A stretch of 13,109 nucleotides of DNA, taken from UBA922 sp035438805 (GTDB taxonomy: Bacteria; Patescibacteriota; Patescibacteriia; Magasanikbacterales; UBA922). A program made the position numbers and the translations under genes. The DNA is taken from NCBI GenBank assembly GCA_035438805.1, contig DAORJA010000025.1, positions 1 through 13,109 on the forward strand, read 5' to 3'. A model generated the notes under the pieces. That model searched no databases, had not been told where the DNA came from, and saw only the letters and a program-made list of their open reading frames with translations. Positions 1 through 7,439 of this stretch are shown here, piece by piece (the stretch's first letter is position 1; each line of letters starts with the position of its first letter).

Positions 1-1727
1 CGTCGATCAGTTTCCTTCATGGCACGATCAATTGAGTCAGTCACTGAATCAGCGTAGAGGACTACCAATCCGTTTGCATTTCTGGCTGCCCGACCAATAG
101 TTTGGATAAGACTCGTGTCATTGCGCAAAAATCCTTCTTTATCAGCGTCAAGAATACCCACCAATGAAACTTCAGGAATATCAAGCCCTTCACGAAGTAA
201 GTTTACTCCAACAATTACATCTACCGTACCTCTACGCAATTCAGTAATAATTTCAATACGTTCAATTGTAAGAATATCGCTATGCAAATAACTTACTTTA
301 ATTCCCTTTTCTTTCAAATGCTCAGTCAAATCTTCCGCCATTTTTTTGGTGAGAGTAGTAACAAGCGCTCGTTCACCTTTTGCAATTCGATCTTGAATAC
401 GAATAATAATATCATCAACTTGTGAAATATTTTTTCCAGGTTTTTCAGTGACTGGTCGAATTAATACTTCTGGGTCAACAAGTCCAGTTGGTCGGACGAT
501 TTGTTCAACTACATTTTGACTCTCATTAATCTCATATTCTGCCGGTGTTGCTGACACAAAAATCATCTGCTGCACACGCTCCAAAAATTCAGGAAATTGA
601 AGTGGGCGATTGTCACGAGCGGAAGGCAATCGGAACCCATGTTCGACAAGCGTATCTTTTCTCGAACGATCACCATGATACATACCACGAAGCTGAGGAA
701 CAGTCACATGAGATTCATCAATAACAGTGAGAAATTTTCGCTCAGCATGGCTAAAATAATCAAGTAGAGTGAACGATGGTTCACCCTCTTTTCTGCCTTC
801 AAAATGCCTGGAATAATTTTCAATTCCCGAACAATATCCAAGGTTTTTAATCATCTCAAGATCATACGCGACACGACGTTTAAGGCGCTCATATTCGAGT
901 AATTTTCCCTGCTTTTTAAAATACTCAAGTTGTAATTTTAATTCTTCCTTAATTGTGTCGAACGCTCGTTCTCGCGCGACTTCTCCAACAACATAGTGTT
1001 TTGCAGGAAAAAACCACGCATCCTCAATATCTCGAACTACGTTTCGAGTCACTGGATCCACCACTTCAATCCGATCAATCCGTGTGCTAATTTCAAATCG
1101 ATAAATCCTCTCTTCGTTTACCGGCATAATTTCAAACACCTGTCCGCGCATACGGAAACTTCCACGTGTCAAATCAGCGGTCGTACGCTGAAATTGCATT
1201 TCAATTAATTGCTCCATCATTCTATGACGATCCATGTCTTGTCCTTTTTCCAGATGCAATACAATTTTTTCATATTCAGTGGGTGATCCAAGTCCGTAAA
1301 TCGCAGATACTGATGCAACAATAATCACATCTTCACGAGTAAGCAGAGCTTGTGTACATGCATGTCTCAAACGGTCGATTTCTTGATTAATCTGTGCTTC
1401 TTTTTCAATATAGGTATCACTCGTAGGGACGTATGCTTCAGGCTGGTAATAATCGTAATACGATACAAAATATTCCACCGCATTATTGGGAAAAAATTCA
1501 CGAAATTCATTACACAATTGTGCGGCAAGGGTTTTATTATGTGCAATAACAAGCGTCGGCTGCTGTACGCGCTCAATTACATTGGCAATCGTAAATGTTT
1601 TACCAGATCCCGTAACACCAAGAAGCGTTTGGCGGTCAAACTTTTTTTCAATACCCGCTACGAGGCCGTCTATTGCCTGGGGCTGATCTCCCCCTGGCTT
1701 GTAATCTGATGTTATTTTGAACTTCAT
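1..1727 (-). CDS. uvrB: UvrABC system protein B, 3' end cut by the window edge
   Basis: Damage-verifying helicase of nucleotide excision repair: it receives damaged DNA from UvrA, opens it, and recruits UvrC for incision. I translated the minus strand from the ATG at 1727 and found 575 uninterrupted codons. Visible landmarks are the Walker A GVTGSGKT (residues 37-44), the beta-hairpin that clamps DNA (SYYDYYQPEAYVP, 89-101), the Walker B DESH (337-340), the SATPAEYE segment, NLLREGLDIPEVSL and the helicase motif QTIGRAARN near 542-550. The usual family length is about 660-670, so roughly 90 residues, including the C-terminal UVR domain that contacts UvrC, lie beyond the left edge; the truncation is not biological. 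No Shine-Dalgarno precedes the start (TTTTTTATT then ATG). It lies 66 bases downstream of the L,D-transpeptidase gene on the same strand, with no terminator between, so readthrough is possible in addition to a private promoter. Identification is secure. Confidence 0.98.
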   Translation of the reverse strand, partial: MKFKITSDYKPGGDQPQAIDGLVAGIEKKFDRQTLLGVTGSGKTFTIANVIERVQQPTLVIAHNKTLAAQLCNEFREFFPNNAVEYFVSYYDYYQPEAYVPTSDTYIEKEAQINQEIDRLRHACTQALLTREDVIIVASVSAIYGLGSPTEYEKIVLHLEKGQDMDRHRMMEQLIEMQFQRTTADLTRGSFRMRGQVFEIMPVNEERIYRFEISTRIDRIEVVDPVTRNVVRDIEDAWFFPAKHYVVGEVARERAFDTIKEELKLQLEYFKKQGKLLEYERLKRRVAYDLEMIKNLGYCSGIENYSRHFEGRKEGEPSFTLLDYFSHAERKFLTVIDESHVTVPQLRGMYHGDRSRKDTLVEHGFRLPSARDNRPLQFPEFLERVQQMIFVSATPAEYEINESQNVVEQIVRPTGLVDPEVLIRPVTEKPGKNISQVDDIIIRIQDRIAKGERALVTTLTKKMAEDLTEHLKEKGIKVSYLHSDILTIERIEIITELRRGTVDVIVGVNLLREGLDIPEVSLVGILDADKEGFLRNDTSLIQTIGRAARNANGLVVLYADSVTDSIDRAMKETDR

Positions 1728-1748
1728 AATAAAAAACGAGTTCACAGC

Positions 1749-1779
1749 CAATACACAATACAAACATTGCCTAGTATTG
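1749..1779. repeat. Tandem 7-mer and inverted copy in the uvrB leader
   Basis: CAATACA occurs twice in direct succession (1749-1755 and 1756-1762), and GTATTG at 1774-1779 is the inverted complement of its CAATAC core. On the uvrB transcript this could form a 6-bp stem with a 12-base loop, or be a binding site for a regulator. It is short and AT-rich, so chance is a real alternative. Confidence 0.3.
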
Positions 1780-1792
1780 ACTCTGAACTACT

Positions 1793-1800
1793 ATTATACC
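1793..1800 (-). promoter_or_regulatory. Possible -10 element for uvrB
   Basis: On the minus strand the bases GGTATAAT contain a perfect TATAAT (1798 to 1793), which overlaps the TAA stop codon (1796-1794) of the L,D-transpeptidase gene. Transcription would begin near 1786 and give uvrB a leader of about 60 bases. No good -35 hexamer is found 17 bases upstream (TCCACC), so the call rests on the -10 alone. Confidence 0.4.
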
Positions 1801-2606
1801 TCAACTACCCTTCGAGGTGGAGTAGTGCCATAAATTTTTACCGCCATTCCAGGTTCTACGTACTGATAAAGGATTTTTGCGTCACTCTCTTTCATATTCA
1901 CACATCCATGAGACATAGTGCGCACACCAAAACTCGCATGCCAATATGCAGCATGGATATAATACAGCGGCTTAAAACGCATATTCCATTTCACATTCGA
2001 TAGATCATAGTCCACGCCTACATATCGTTTGTTAGGAATCATGCGATCAATTGTAAATTCTCCAGCAGGAGTCGGAGTCCAGGGATTTCCTGTTGAAACG
2101 GGGAAATCGAGTAACCGTACATTATTCACAACAAAATATAATCGCTGACTGGTTCGGTCAACTTCAATTTCTCGAACATACCGTGTTGAGGTAGCGGCAT
2201 CAGTCGGGCTATACCCATGCGCAACTTCTTCAAAATCAGAAAATCCATCGCCATCAGAATCTATTTTTCCACGATCACTGCCAAATAATCCTTCAATTTC
2301 GTCATTCAAACCATCACTGTCATGGTCATGTTCACTCATACGAACTTTGCCTGCAGCAAGTGGCGAATAACCATTTTCCACTTCATCACCATCAAAAAAA
2401 CTATCACCATCCGTATCTGCGCTCAATGGATTGGTATAATACAATGCCTCCTGATCGTCTGTCAGTCCATCACCATCTGGATCAAGAGTTTGTTCTGAGT
2501 GAAGTACAATCGGAGAATAAGCGAATATACCAATAACTAAACCAAAAATAGCAACCGGACATAGGATGCATTTATATATCGACCACTTCTTTGTAAGTCG
2601 GGACAT
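1794..2606 (-). CDS. Membrane-anchored L,D-transpeptidase (YkuD) with calcium-binding DxDxDG repeats
   Basis: Predicted extracytoplasmic enzyme that joins peptidoglycan stems by L,D (3-3) cross-links or attaches other molecules to the wall. The N-terminus has basic residues (K6, K7) followed by a hydrophobic stretch at about 13-35, fitting a signal peptide or anchor. Four acidic loops follow, of the thrombospondin type 3 / EF-hand-like style: DPDGDGLTD (42-50), DTDGDSFFD (64-72), DHDSDGLND (94-102) and DSDGDGFSD (116-124); these normally bind Ca2+. The YkuD domain covers about 145-262, with H218 and the catalytic motif SHGCVN (S232, H233, C235). The total of 270 residues looks complete. The ATG lies inside the end of the upstream beta-CASP gene (35-base overlap, other frame); no later start would keep the membrane segment, and no Shine-Dalgarno is present, so translation is probably coupled. 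The domain assignment is firm; the exact substrate is unknown. Confidence 0.93.
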   Translation of the reverse strand: MSRLTKKWSIYKCILCPVAIFGLVIGIFAYSPIVLHSEQTLDPDGDGLTDDQEALYYTNPLSADTDGDSFFDGDEVENGYSPLAAGKVRMSEHDHDSDGLNDEIEGLFGSDRGKIDSDGDGFSDFEEVAHGYSPTDAATSTRYVREIEVDRTSQRLYFVVNNVRLLDFPVSTGNPWTPTPAGEFTIDRMIPNKRYVGVDYDLSNVKWNMRFKPLYYIHAAYWHASFGVRTMSHGCVNMKESDAKILYQYVEPGMAVKIYGTTPPRRVVEV

Positions 2607-3924
2607 ACGTGCTAATTTTAGCAGTATTCTGGATTAATTCAGCAAATGTAAGAGCAGTCTGCTCCTCTCCATGCACACAGAATACTTTTTTGAGCGTTTT
2701 ACCCGCACCCCCGATCCATTGCTGCAATTTAGCCTGGTCTCCATGGCCTGAAAGTGTGGATACATACTCGACCGCACACTCTACCTTAATATCCTGCCTA
2801 AGTAAAGTGACTGTCTTATCCCCATCAAGAATACGCCTACCTGGAGTTCCTTTGGCTTGATATCCGACAAATAGGATTGTTGAATTAGGATCAGGCAAAT
2901 AGCGTATCGCATGATGCTGAATTCTACCTCCATTCATCATTCCTGCTCCCGCAATCACAAGCTTAGCTCCACGAATACGGTTGAGCTTTTGGGATTCAAG
3001 TTTAGTATACGTTAATTCCAGATGCGGAAAGTCAAAGAAGTCATCGCCCGACATATATTTTTTCTTTGCATCTTCGTCGTAATATTCGTGGTATTTTGCA
3101 AATACTTTAGTTGCATCAATTGCCAAAGGACTATCAACAAAGATAGGAATTGGCGGAAGAGTATGGTCATACTCTGCAAGTGTGTTTAGTTCATACAATA
3201 ATTCCTGAGTTCGCTCAAGTGAAAACGCAGGAATCATGATAGTCCCTCCGCGGGCAACACCACGCTTAATCGCATCAAGAATTATTTTTCTTCGTGAGTC
3301 TACTGGTTCATGCAAGCGGTCGCCATAGGTAGACTCACATAAGAGTAAATCAACAGGGCTTAGTTTTTCGGTTTCTCGGAGAATTGGCACTCCATTGTTT
3401 CCAATATCACCAGAAAATCCAATTCGCGTACCATCAGCGAGAATTTCAATAAATGCTGAACCAAAGATATGCCCTGCATCTTTCCATACCGCAGTCACTC
3501 CCCCGCCAAGATCAATACTCTTTCCTAGTTCAATTCCCTTGAACAGCGCCTGAGCTCTCGCAATATCCTCATGTTCGAATAACATCGGGTAATCAAATTT
3601 CTTATGATCATATGACATGATAGAAAAGGCATCTTCCCAAATAAGAGGAGTCAACTCAGATGTCGCATGAGTCAAATAAATAGGACCAGAAAACCCATCT
3701 TTTACAAGTTTAGGAATACGCCCGACGTGATCATGATGTGCGTGAGTTACCAACAATGCATCAATGCTCTTTGGATCAAAAGGAAAATCATCAAAGTTTT
3801 TTCCAGCATTAAAATCAGAACCTTGAAACATTCCGCAGTCAACGAGGATTCGTTTATTTTTGGTAATAAGTAAATGACAAGATCCAGTCACTTCTCGATT
3901 CGCCCCGCAAAACTGTAGCTGCAT
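2572..3924 (-). CDS. Beta-CASP metallo-beta-lactamase fold protein (RMMBL type), probable ribonuclease
   Basis: A 450-residue protein of the CPSF/RNase-J-like beta-CASP superfamily, whose members cut RNA (some DNA) with two zinc ions; presumably cytoplasmic. Seen in order: the N-terminal GANREVTGS (7-15), the metal motif HAHHDH (61-66: H61, H63, D65, H66), H152 in DAGHIFGSA, D173 in FSGDIG, the ESTYGD segment opening the beta-CASP cap, IPAFSLERTQELLY, and the C-terminal LSGHGDQ and VHGEEQ of the RMMBL part. All catalytic metal ligands seem present, so it should be active. The ATG at 3924 is preferred to an in-frame start at 3990 because the fold begins right after it (MQLQFCGANREVTGS); the additional 22 residues show no family similarity. 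It is the first gene of a minus-strand block with the L,D-transpeptidase and uvrB. It is not a typical RNase J; its RNA target cannot be told from sequence. Confidence 0.93.
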   Translation of the reverse strand: MQLQFCGANREVTGSCHLLITKNKRILVDCGMFQGSDFNAGKNFDDFPFDPKSIDALLVTHAHHDHVGRIPKLVKDGFSGPIYLTHATSELTPLIWEDAFSIMSYDHKKFDYPMLFEHEDIARAQALFKGIELGKSIDLGGGVTAVWKDAGHIFGSAFIEILADGTRIGFSGDIGNNGVPILRETEKLSPVDLLLCESTYGDRLHEPVDSRRKIILDAIKRGVARGGTIMIPAFSLERTQELLYELNTLAEYDHTLPPIPIFVDSPLAIDATKVFAKYHEYYDEDAKKKYMSGDDFFDFPHLELTYTKLESQKLNRIRGAKLVIAGAGMMNGGRIQHHAIRYLPDPNSTILFVGYQAKGTPGRRILDGDKTVTLLRQDIKVECAVEYVSTLSGHGDQAKLQQWIGGAGKTLKKVFCVHGEEQTALTFAELIQNTAKISTYVPTYKEVVDI

Positions 3925-3980
3925 ATTTCTATATCTAATGAGTTGGTAATTCAAAATGTTATTTAACTGTACCCGTGTGT

Positions 3981-3989
3981 ATGATACCA
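3981..3989 (-). promoter_or_regulatory. Possible extended -10 promoter for the beta-CASP gene
   Basis: Minus-strand TGGTATCAT (3989 to 3981) matches the extended -10 form TGnTATAAT with one mismatch. A start near 3974 would give a leader of about 50 bases. The position 17 bases upstream (TGGTCC) is not a convincing -35, which an extended -10 can tolerate. Based on motif match alone. Confidence 0.35.
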
Positions 3990-4030
3990 CACTTACACCG
4001 ACAGGACCACTGTACTTTCTGCTCTTTTTT

Positions 4031-4039
4031 TGCTATCCT
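4031..4039 (+). promoter_or_regulatory. Possible extended -10 promoter for the membrane-anchored protein gene
   Basis: TGCTATCCT fits an extended -10 (TGnTATAAT, two mismatches), with a weak -35 candidate TGTACT at 4011-4016 (17-base spacer). The predicted start, near 4046, leaves only about 7 bases before the ATG at 4053. It stands back to back with the minus-strand promoter at 3981-3989. Confidence 0.35.
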
Positions 4040-4052
4040 GAGAAGTATTATT

Positions 4053-4730
4053 ATGCGTGTAGACATCGATAAAATCGAAATCAAAGAACCACCCATAGAA
4101 GAATTGAGCAAAAAACGCTCATGTTTATTTCGTGCTATACTTACCGGATGTGGCTGCTTTGTACTAGCATTCTTAGTCTCCCTCGTAATTCTCAGATTTT
4201 CAGTAGGTCCGCGAACAAAACAATTGGGAGATATTCCAGCGGAATTCAAAAAAATAGTCACTATTTACGACTTTGACGGAGTCGAAAAAATTACCTATAC
4301 TCCAGGAAAAGAACGCGGAAGAATTATTGAAAGCGCCGGATACATACCGAAATTGATTATCGCACCCTTTATCATTTATTTTGATAAAGAATACAAATAT
4401 ATTCCATTACCGGCCAATGAGCGAGCAAGTGCCGGGTACTGGGATAAATTCTTCTCATTTGTAAAAGACCCTATTACTGATCATCGTGATGTATATGTGC
4501 TCGAATGGCAGTCGCTCCCGGCAGAAGAAGATTTTATTGAAGAATACTACCGTAAGGGGCTAGAAAAGCTTGGATTTACTATAAATACTGAAACCAAAGA
4601 CAAAACTCACGCACAATTTTTCTTTACGAAAGAAGAAGAGGAGATTGAAGGAACGATTCGTATTGTAGATGAAAAATTAGACAATGGTACAGACTACGTA
4701 TCATTAACCGTTATCGTTCCCTCACCATAA
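4053..4730 (+). CDS. Unrecognised protein with one N-terminal membrane segment
   Basis: I do not recognise a named family. The 225 residues start with an acidic/basic cytoplasmic tail (1-25, ending in SKKRS), then one hydrophobic helix at about 27-49 containing a small Cys/Gly cluster (TGCGCF), and then a soluble part of about 175 residues predicted to lie outside the membrane by the positive-inside rule. The C-terminal portion (about 145-223) has alternating strands around a helix with FIEEYYRKGLEKLGF, then an acidic run KEEEEIEG and a closing strand TDYVSLTVIVP; this resembles the small alpha/beta domains often found behind a single anchor, but that is only an impression. ATG 4053 is chosen over an upstream in-frame start at 3975, as the extra residues would be encoded across the divergent promoter region. 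It precedes corA by 53 bases on the same strand. Coding is convincing; function is unknown. Confidence 0.85.
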   Translation: MRVDIDKIEIKEPPIEELSKKRSCLFRAILTGCGCFVLAFLVSLVILRFSVGPRTKQLGDIPAEFKKIVTIYDFDGVEKITYTPGKERGRIIESAGYIPKLIIAPFIIYFDKEYKYIPLPANERASAGYWDKFFSFVKDPITDHRDVYVLEWQSLPAEEDFIEEYYRKGLEKLGFTINTETKDKTHAQFFFTKEEEEIEGTIRIVDEKLDNGTDYVSLTVIVPSP

Positions 4731-4741
4731 TAAAATTAGTT

Positions 4742-4771
4742 TTGAAATTTTAATTGGGGCTTATTTAGAAT
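4742..4771 (+). promoter_or_regulatory. Promoter before corA, giving a nearly leaderless mRNA
   Basis: TTGAAA (4742-4747) and TAGAAT (4766-4771) are separated by 18 bases, five of six matches to consensus in each box. Transcription would start around 4778, only about 6 bases before the ATG at 4784, leaving no room for a Shine-Dalgarno. Predicted from sequence only. Confidence 0.55.
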
Positions 4772-4783
4772 AACTTCGTGTCT

Positions 4784-5704
4784 ATGTCTGTCAAAGAAGT
4801 AAAACAAGGCAATCTTACCTGGATTCACATCAGTAGAATTGATCCCGAAGCAATCGAATATCTCAAAAATAATTTCAAATTTCATTCACTTGATATTGAA
4901 GATATCAGGACCGAACATCCGACTCCAAAGCTCGATGTATATAAAAATTATCTATTCCTGATTGCGCAAGTTCCTCATTTAAAAATTTCAAATGAAAAAA
5001 TAATTTCTCATGAAGTAGGAATATTCGTGGGCGAAGGATATGTAATCACGATCCAGGAATCAAAAAATCGTGAAATAAAAAATTTGTTTTACCGATGTGC
5101 AAATAATCGAAAAATCCGACATGAATGGATGGAAAAAGGTCCAGGATTTTTGTTGTACAACATTCTCAATGAACTTTTCTCCGAAGTAGAATCAAGCCTC
5201 CGTGCAGTAGGTAAACAGCTCTCAGCAATTGAAGACGAAGTGTACAAGGAAGAAGGACAGACCGTAAGCGAAATCAAGCAATTAGGACAGCATCGAAGAA
5301 ATATTTTTACGGTCCGACGTATCATTGATCCACAACGTTTTATTATCTCAACACTTTCTCACACCAGACGAACATTTCTCGATGAATCACTCTCAATCTA
5401 TTTTGACGACGTGCGAGATTTGCTCGACCGCCTATGGGTCGTTGCTGAATCATACAGTCAGACGAGTGATGGACTTCACTGGACAATTGAATCAATCCTC
5501 AATCAGAGAACTAATAAAATAATTAGTGCCCTGACTATTGTATCGGTATCATTCATGCCTCTCACTCTTCTGACAGGTTTTTATGGTATGAACATCTCAC
5601 TTCCACATGGAAATAACCCCATGATGGTATACGGAATATTTACCACTCTTGCGCTTACAACCATTCTCATTATTTACATTCTCAAACGAAAGCGTTGGCT
5701 CTAG
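4784..5704 (+). CDS. corA: CorA-family divalent metal (Mg2+/Co2+) transporter
   Basis: Homopentameric channel of the inner membrane that lets Mg2+ (or Co2+/Ni2+) flow into the cell, gated by cytoplasmic metal binding. The protein has 306 residues, near the usual 315. Residues 1-245 form the cytoplasmic funnel, including the long helical stretch EVESSLRAVGKQLSAIEDEVY; the first membrane helix runs about 249-267 and ends in the signature YGMN (267-270), followed by a short periplasmic loop (ISLPHGNN) and the second helix at about 279-300 with the basic C-terminal tail KRKRWL. An in-frame GTG at 4778 would add two residues; ATG 4784 is the more natural start and lies just past the predicted transcription start. 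No Shine-Dalgarno is seen. murJ follows 22 bases after its TAG stop, suggesting cotranscription. The family is certain; Mg2+ preference is inferred from the GMN motif. Confidence 0.95.
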   Translation: MSVKEVKQGNLTWIHISRIDPEAIEYLKNNFKFHSLDIEDIRTEHPTPKLDVYKNYLFLIAQVPHLKISNEKIISHEVGIFVGEGYVITIQESKNREIKNLFYRCANNRKIRHEWMEKGPGFLLYNILNELFSEVESSLRAVGKQLSAIEDEVYKEEGQTVSEIKQLGQHRRNIFTVRRIIDPQRFIISTLSHTRRTFLDESLSIYFDDVRDLLDRLWVVAESYSQTSDGLHWTIESILNQRTNKIISALTIVSVSFMPLTLLTGFYGMNISLPHGNNPMMVYGIFTTLALTTILIIYILKRKRWL

Positions 5705-5726
5705 AACTCTAGCTTGCATTGATTGT

Positions 5727-7337
5727 GTGATCAAAAATATACTCTCTTCAAAAATCCATAGTATTACTGGAGCCGCGATTTTGGTCGGGGTTGCTTCGCT
5801 AATGAGCAGAATCATTGGCATGCTTCGTGATCGTGTATTTGCCCACTACTATGGTGCAGGAAACGTGATGGACTCGTATTATGCTGCATTCAAAATTCCA
5901 GACCTAGTGTATAGCCTACTTATTATTGGCGCTCTTTCCGCAGGATTTATCCCCGTATTTATTGAAGTAATGAAAAAAAATAAGGAAGAATCATGGGACG
6001 TAGTAAATGGAATTGTAAATATCATTGGAGTCTTATTAGTCATCCTATCTGGTATTGCAATGTGGCAAACACCCGCGATCATTCAGTGGCTCACTCCTGG
6101 ATTTTCTGGAGAAAAACTGGAACTCACGGTTAGTCTTACCCGTGTCATGTTTGTGAGTCCTATACTTCTCGGACTTAGTAGTATTTTTGGGAGCGTTCTA
6201 CAATCCTACAAAGCATTCGCTATTTATTCTTTGACGCCGATCATGTACAACATGGGAATTATTATTGGTGCAATTTTTCTCGTACCAATATTTGGCACAA
6301 TCGGACTTGCATATGGCGTCGTATTAGGAGCATCTCTACATCTGTTGATCCAGCTACCCGCAGTAATCACCTATGGATACCATTATAGACCTACATTTCA
6401 ATTAAAAAACAAATCAGTGCGAACTATTGGACGGCTCATGATCCCACGCATGATGGGCGCTGCAGCAAATCAAGTAAATGTTATTGCAATTACGGTAATT
6501 GCCTCGACCATTGGTGCAGGAAGTCTCTCTATATTTTCTTTCGCAGATAATTTGCAAGCAGTACCAACGGGTATTATCGGCATTTCGTTTGCAATCGCAA
6601 TCTTCCCTACTCTCTCAGAACTATATGCAGAAAAAAATATTACAGAAATGAGAGATAGAATTTCCCGAATTGCTCGACAAATTATCTGGCTCATTATTCC
6701 ACTGACAATTATCGTACTATTACTTCGCGCTCAAATTGTGCGCGTAGTATTAGGGACTGGAGCATTCGACTGGGAAGACACAGTCTTGACCGCGCATTGC
6801 CTCGCATTCTTCTCTATCTCCCTATTTGCACAGTCACTAACACCCACACTTACACGTGCATTCTTTGCACTCAAAAACACATGGATCCCACTATGTACTA
6901 CTCTGGTGTCAGCAGGAATAAATATTGGAGTTGGCACATACGCAAGTAGACATTGGGGAGTCCCTGGCCTTGCATTCGGATATTCAATCAGTGCTACAGC
7001 ACAGATGGCCTTACTCTGGATGTTACTTAGAATAAAACTAGGCACATTAAATGAAGGCATGGTAGTAAAAACACTTGCAAAAATTTCAGTTGCAGCTGCA
7101 GGGATGGGACTCGTCATTCAATCTTTGAAGTATGTGATAGCCGAGCTTGTGGACATGCAAACATTCTGGGGAATATTTGCACAAGGACTTATTTCAGGAG
7201 TAATTGGTCTAATCGTGTATGGATTGATCTGCTACCTAGTCCGAGTTGAAGAAATGCACATATTTATTGAAAGTTTCAGAAAAAAATGGTTCAGAGTCAA
7301 AACTCCTGATCCAGAAATTGGTAGAGTAGATGAATAA
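5727..7337 (+). CDS. murJ: Lipid II flippase MurJ
   Basis: Polytopic membrane protein of the MOP exporter superfamily that flips lipid II, the peptidoglycan precursor, to the outer face of the cytoplasmic membrane. With 536 residues and about 14 hydrophobic helices it has the usual size. The N-terminus shows the family signature LMSRIIGMLRDRVFAHYYGAG (split here: SRIIG at 27-31, RD at 34-35), with R28 and R34 corresponding to the essential Arg pair of the family, and D49 in MDSYYAAFKIPD. Later segments SFADNLQAVPTGIIG and LTPTLTRAFFALKNTWIP are also typical. The GTG at 5727 is selected because the frame upstream runs inside corA and the protein conserved with the family begins immediately after; it lacks a Shine-Dalgarno. 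It is the last gene of the plus-strand block and its TAA sits within the T-tract complement of the opposing terminator. Together with the L,D-transpeptidase it points to a peptidoglycan wall. Confidence 0.95.
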   Translation: MIKNILSSKIHSITGAAILVGVASLMSRIIGMLRDRVFAHYYGAGNVMDSYYAAFKIPDLVYSLLIIGALSAGFIPVFIEVMKKNKEESWDVVNGIVNIIGVLLVILSGIAMWQTPAIIQWLTPGFSGEKLELTVSLTRVMFVSPILLGLSSIFGSVLQSYKAFAIYSLTPIMYNMGIIIGAIFLVPIFGTIGLAYGVVLGASLHLLIQLPAVITYGYHYRPTFQLKNKSVRTIGRLMIPRMMGAAANQVNVIAITVIASTIGAGSLSIFSFADNLQAVPTGIIGISFAIAIFPTLSELYAEKNITEMRDRISRIARQIIWLIIPLTIIVLLLRAQIVRVVLGTGAFDWEDTVLTAHCLAFFSISLFAQSLTPTLTRAFFALKNTWIPLCTTLVSAGINIGVGTYASRHWGVPGLAFGYSISATAQMALLWMLLRIKLGTLNEGMVVKTLAKISVAAAGMGLVIQSLKYVIAELVDMQTFWGIFAQGLISGVIGLIVYGLICYLVRVEEMHIFIESFRKKWFRVKTPDPEIGRVDE

Positions 7338-7374
7338 AAAAACAAAAAGCCCCACTCACAGATAGTAAGGGGGC
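7335..7374 (-). terminator. Rho-independent terminator of the pentapeptide gene
   Basis: Read on the minus strand, GCCCC pairs with GGGGC (outer arms 7374-7370 and 7353-7349), an inner ACT/AGT pairs too with a 3-base bulge and a 7-base loop, and the hairpin is followed by TTTTTGTTTTTTT (to 7336). It lies about 65 bases past the pentapeptide stop codon. On the plus strand no T-run follows, so it is not a clear terminator for murJ. Confidence 0.8.
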
Positions 7375-7439
7375 AGACCGAGACACATGGCCTCAAAGTC
7401 ATTTATTTTTATTATAAAGATCTAACTGTAACTTCGAAA

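Noticed and set aside
1350..1709. Open frame of 119 codons on the plus strand
   Set aside because: It is antisense to intact uvrB, shows no family similarity and has no ribosome site; a frame shadow. The same holds for antisense frames inside murJ (6731-7117) and recJ (11288-11599).
3925..3990. Upstream start of the beta-CASP gene at 3990
   Set aside because: The extra 22 residues have no similarity to the fold, which begins at ATG 3924, and would overlap the likely promoter.
4731..4752. AT-only inverted repeat TAAAATT/AATTTTA after the hypothetical gene
   Set aside because: Seven weak A-T pairs overlapping the corA -35 box; too unstable for a terminator and expected by chance in AT-rich DNA.
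7349..7374. Hairpin as a terminator for murJ on the plus strand
   Set aside because: The T-run lies only on the minus-strand side; on the plus strand the stem is followed by AGACCGAGAC, so termination of murJ there is unsupported.
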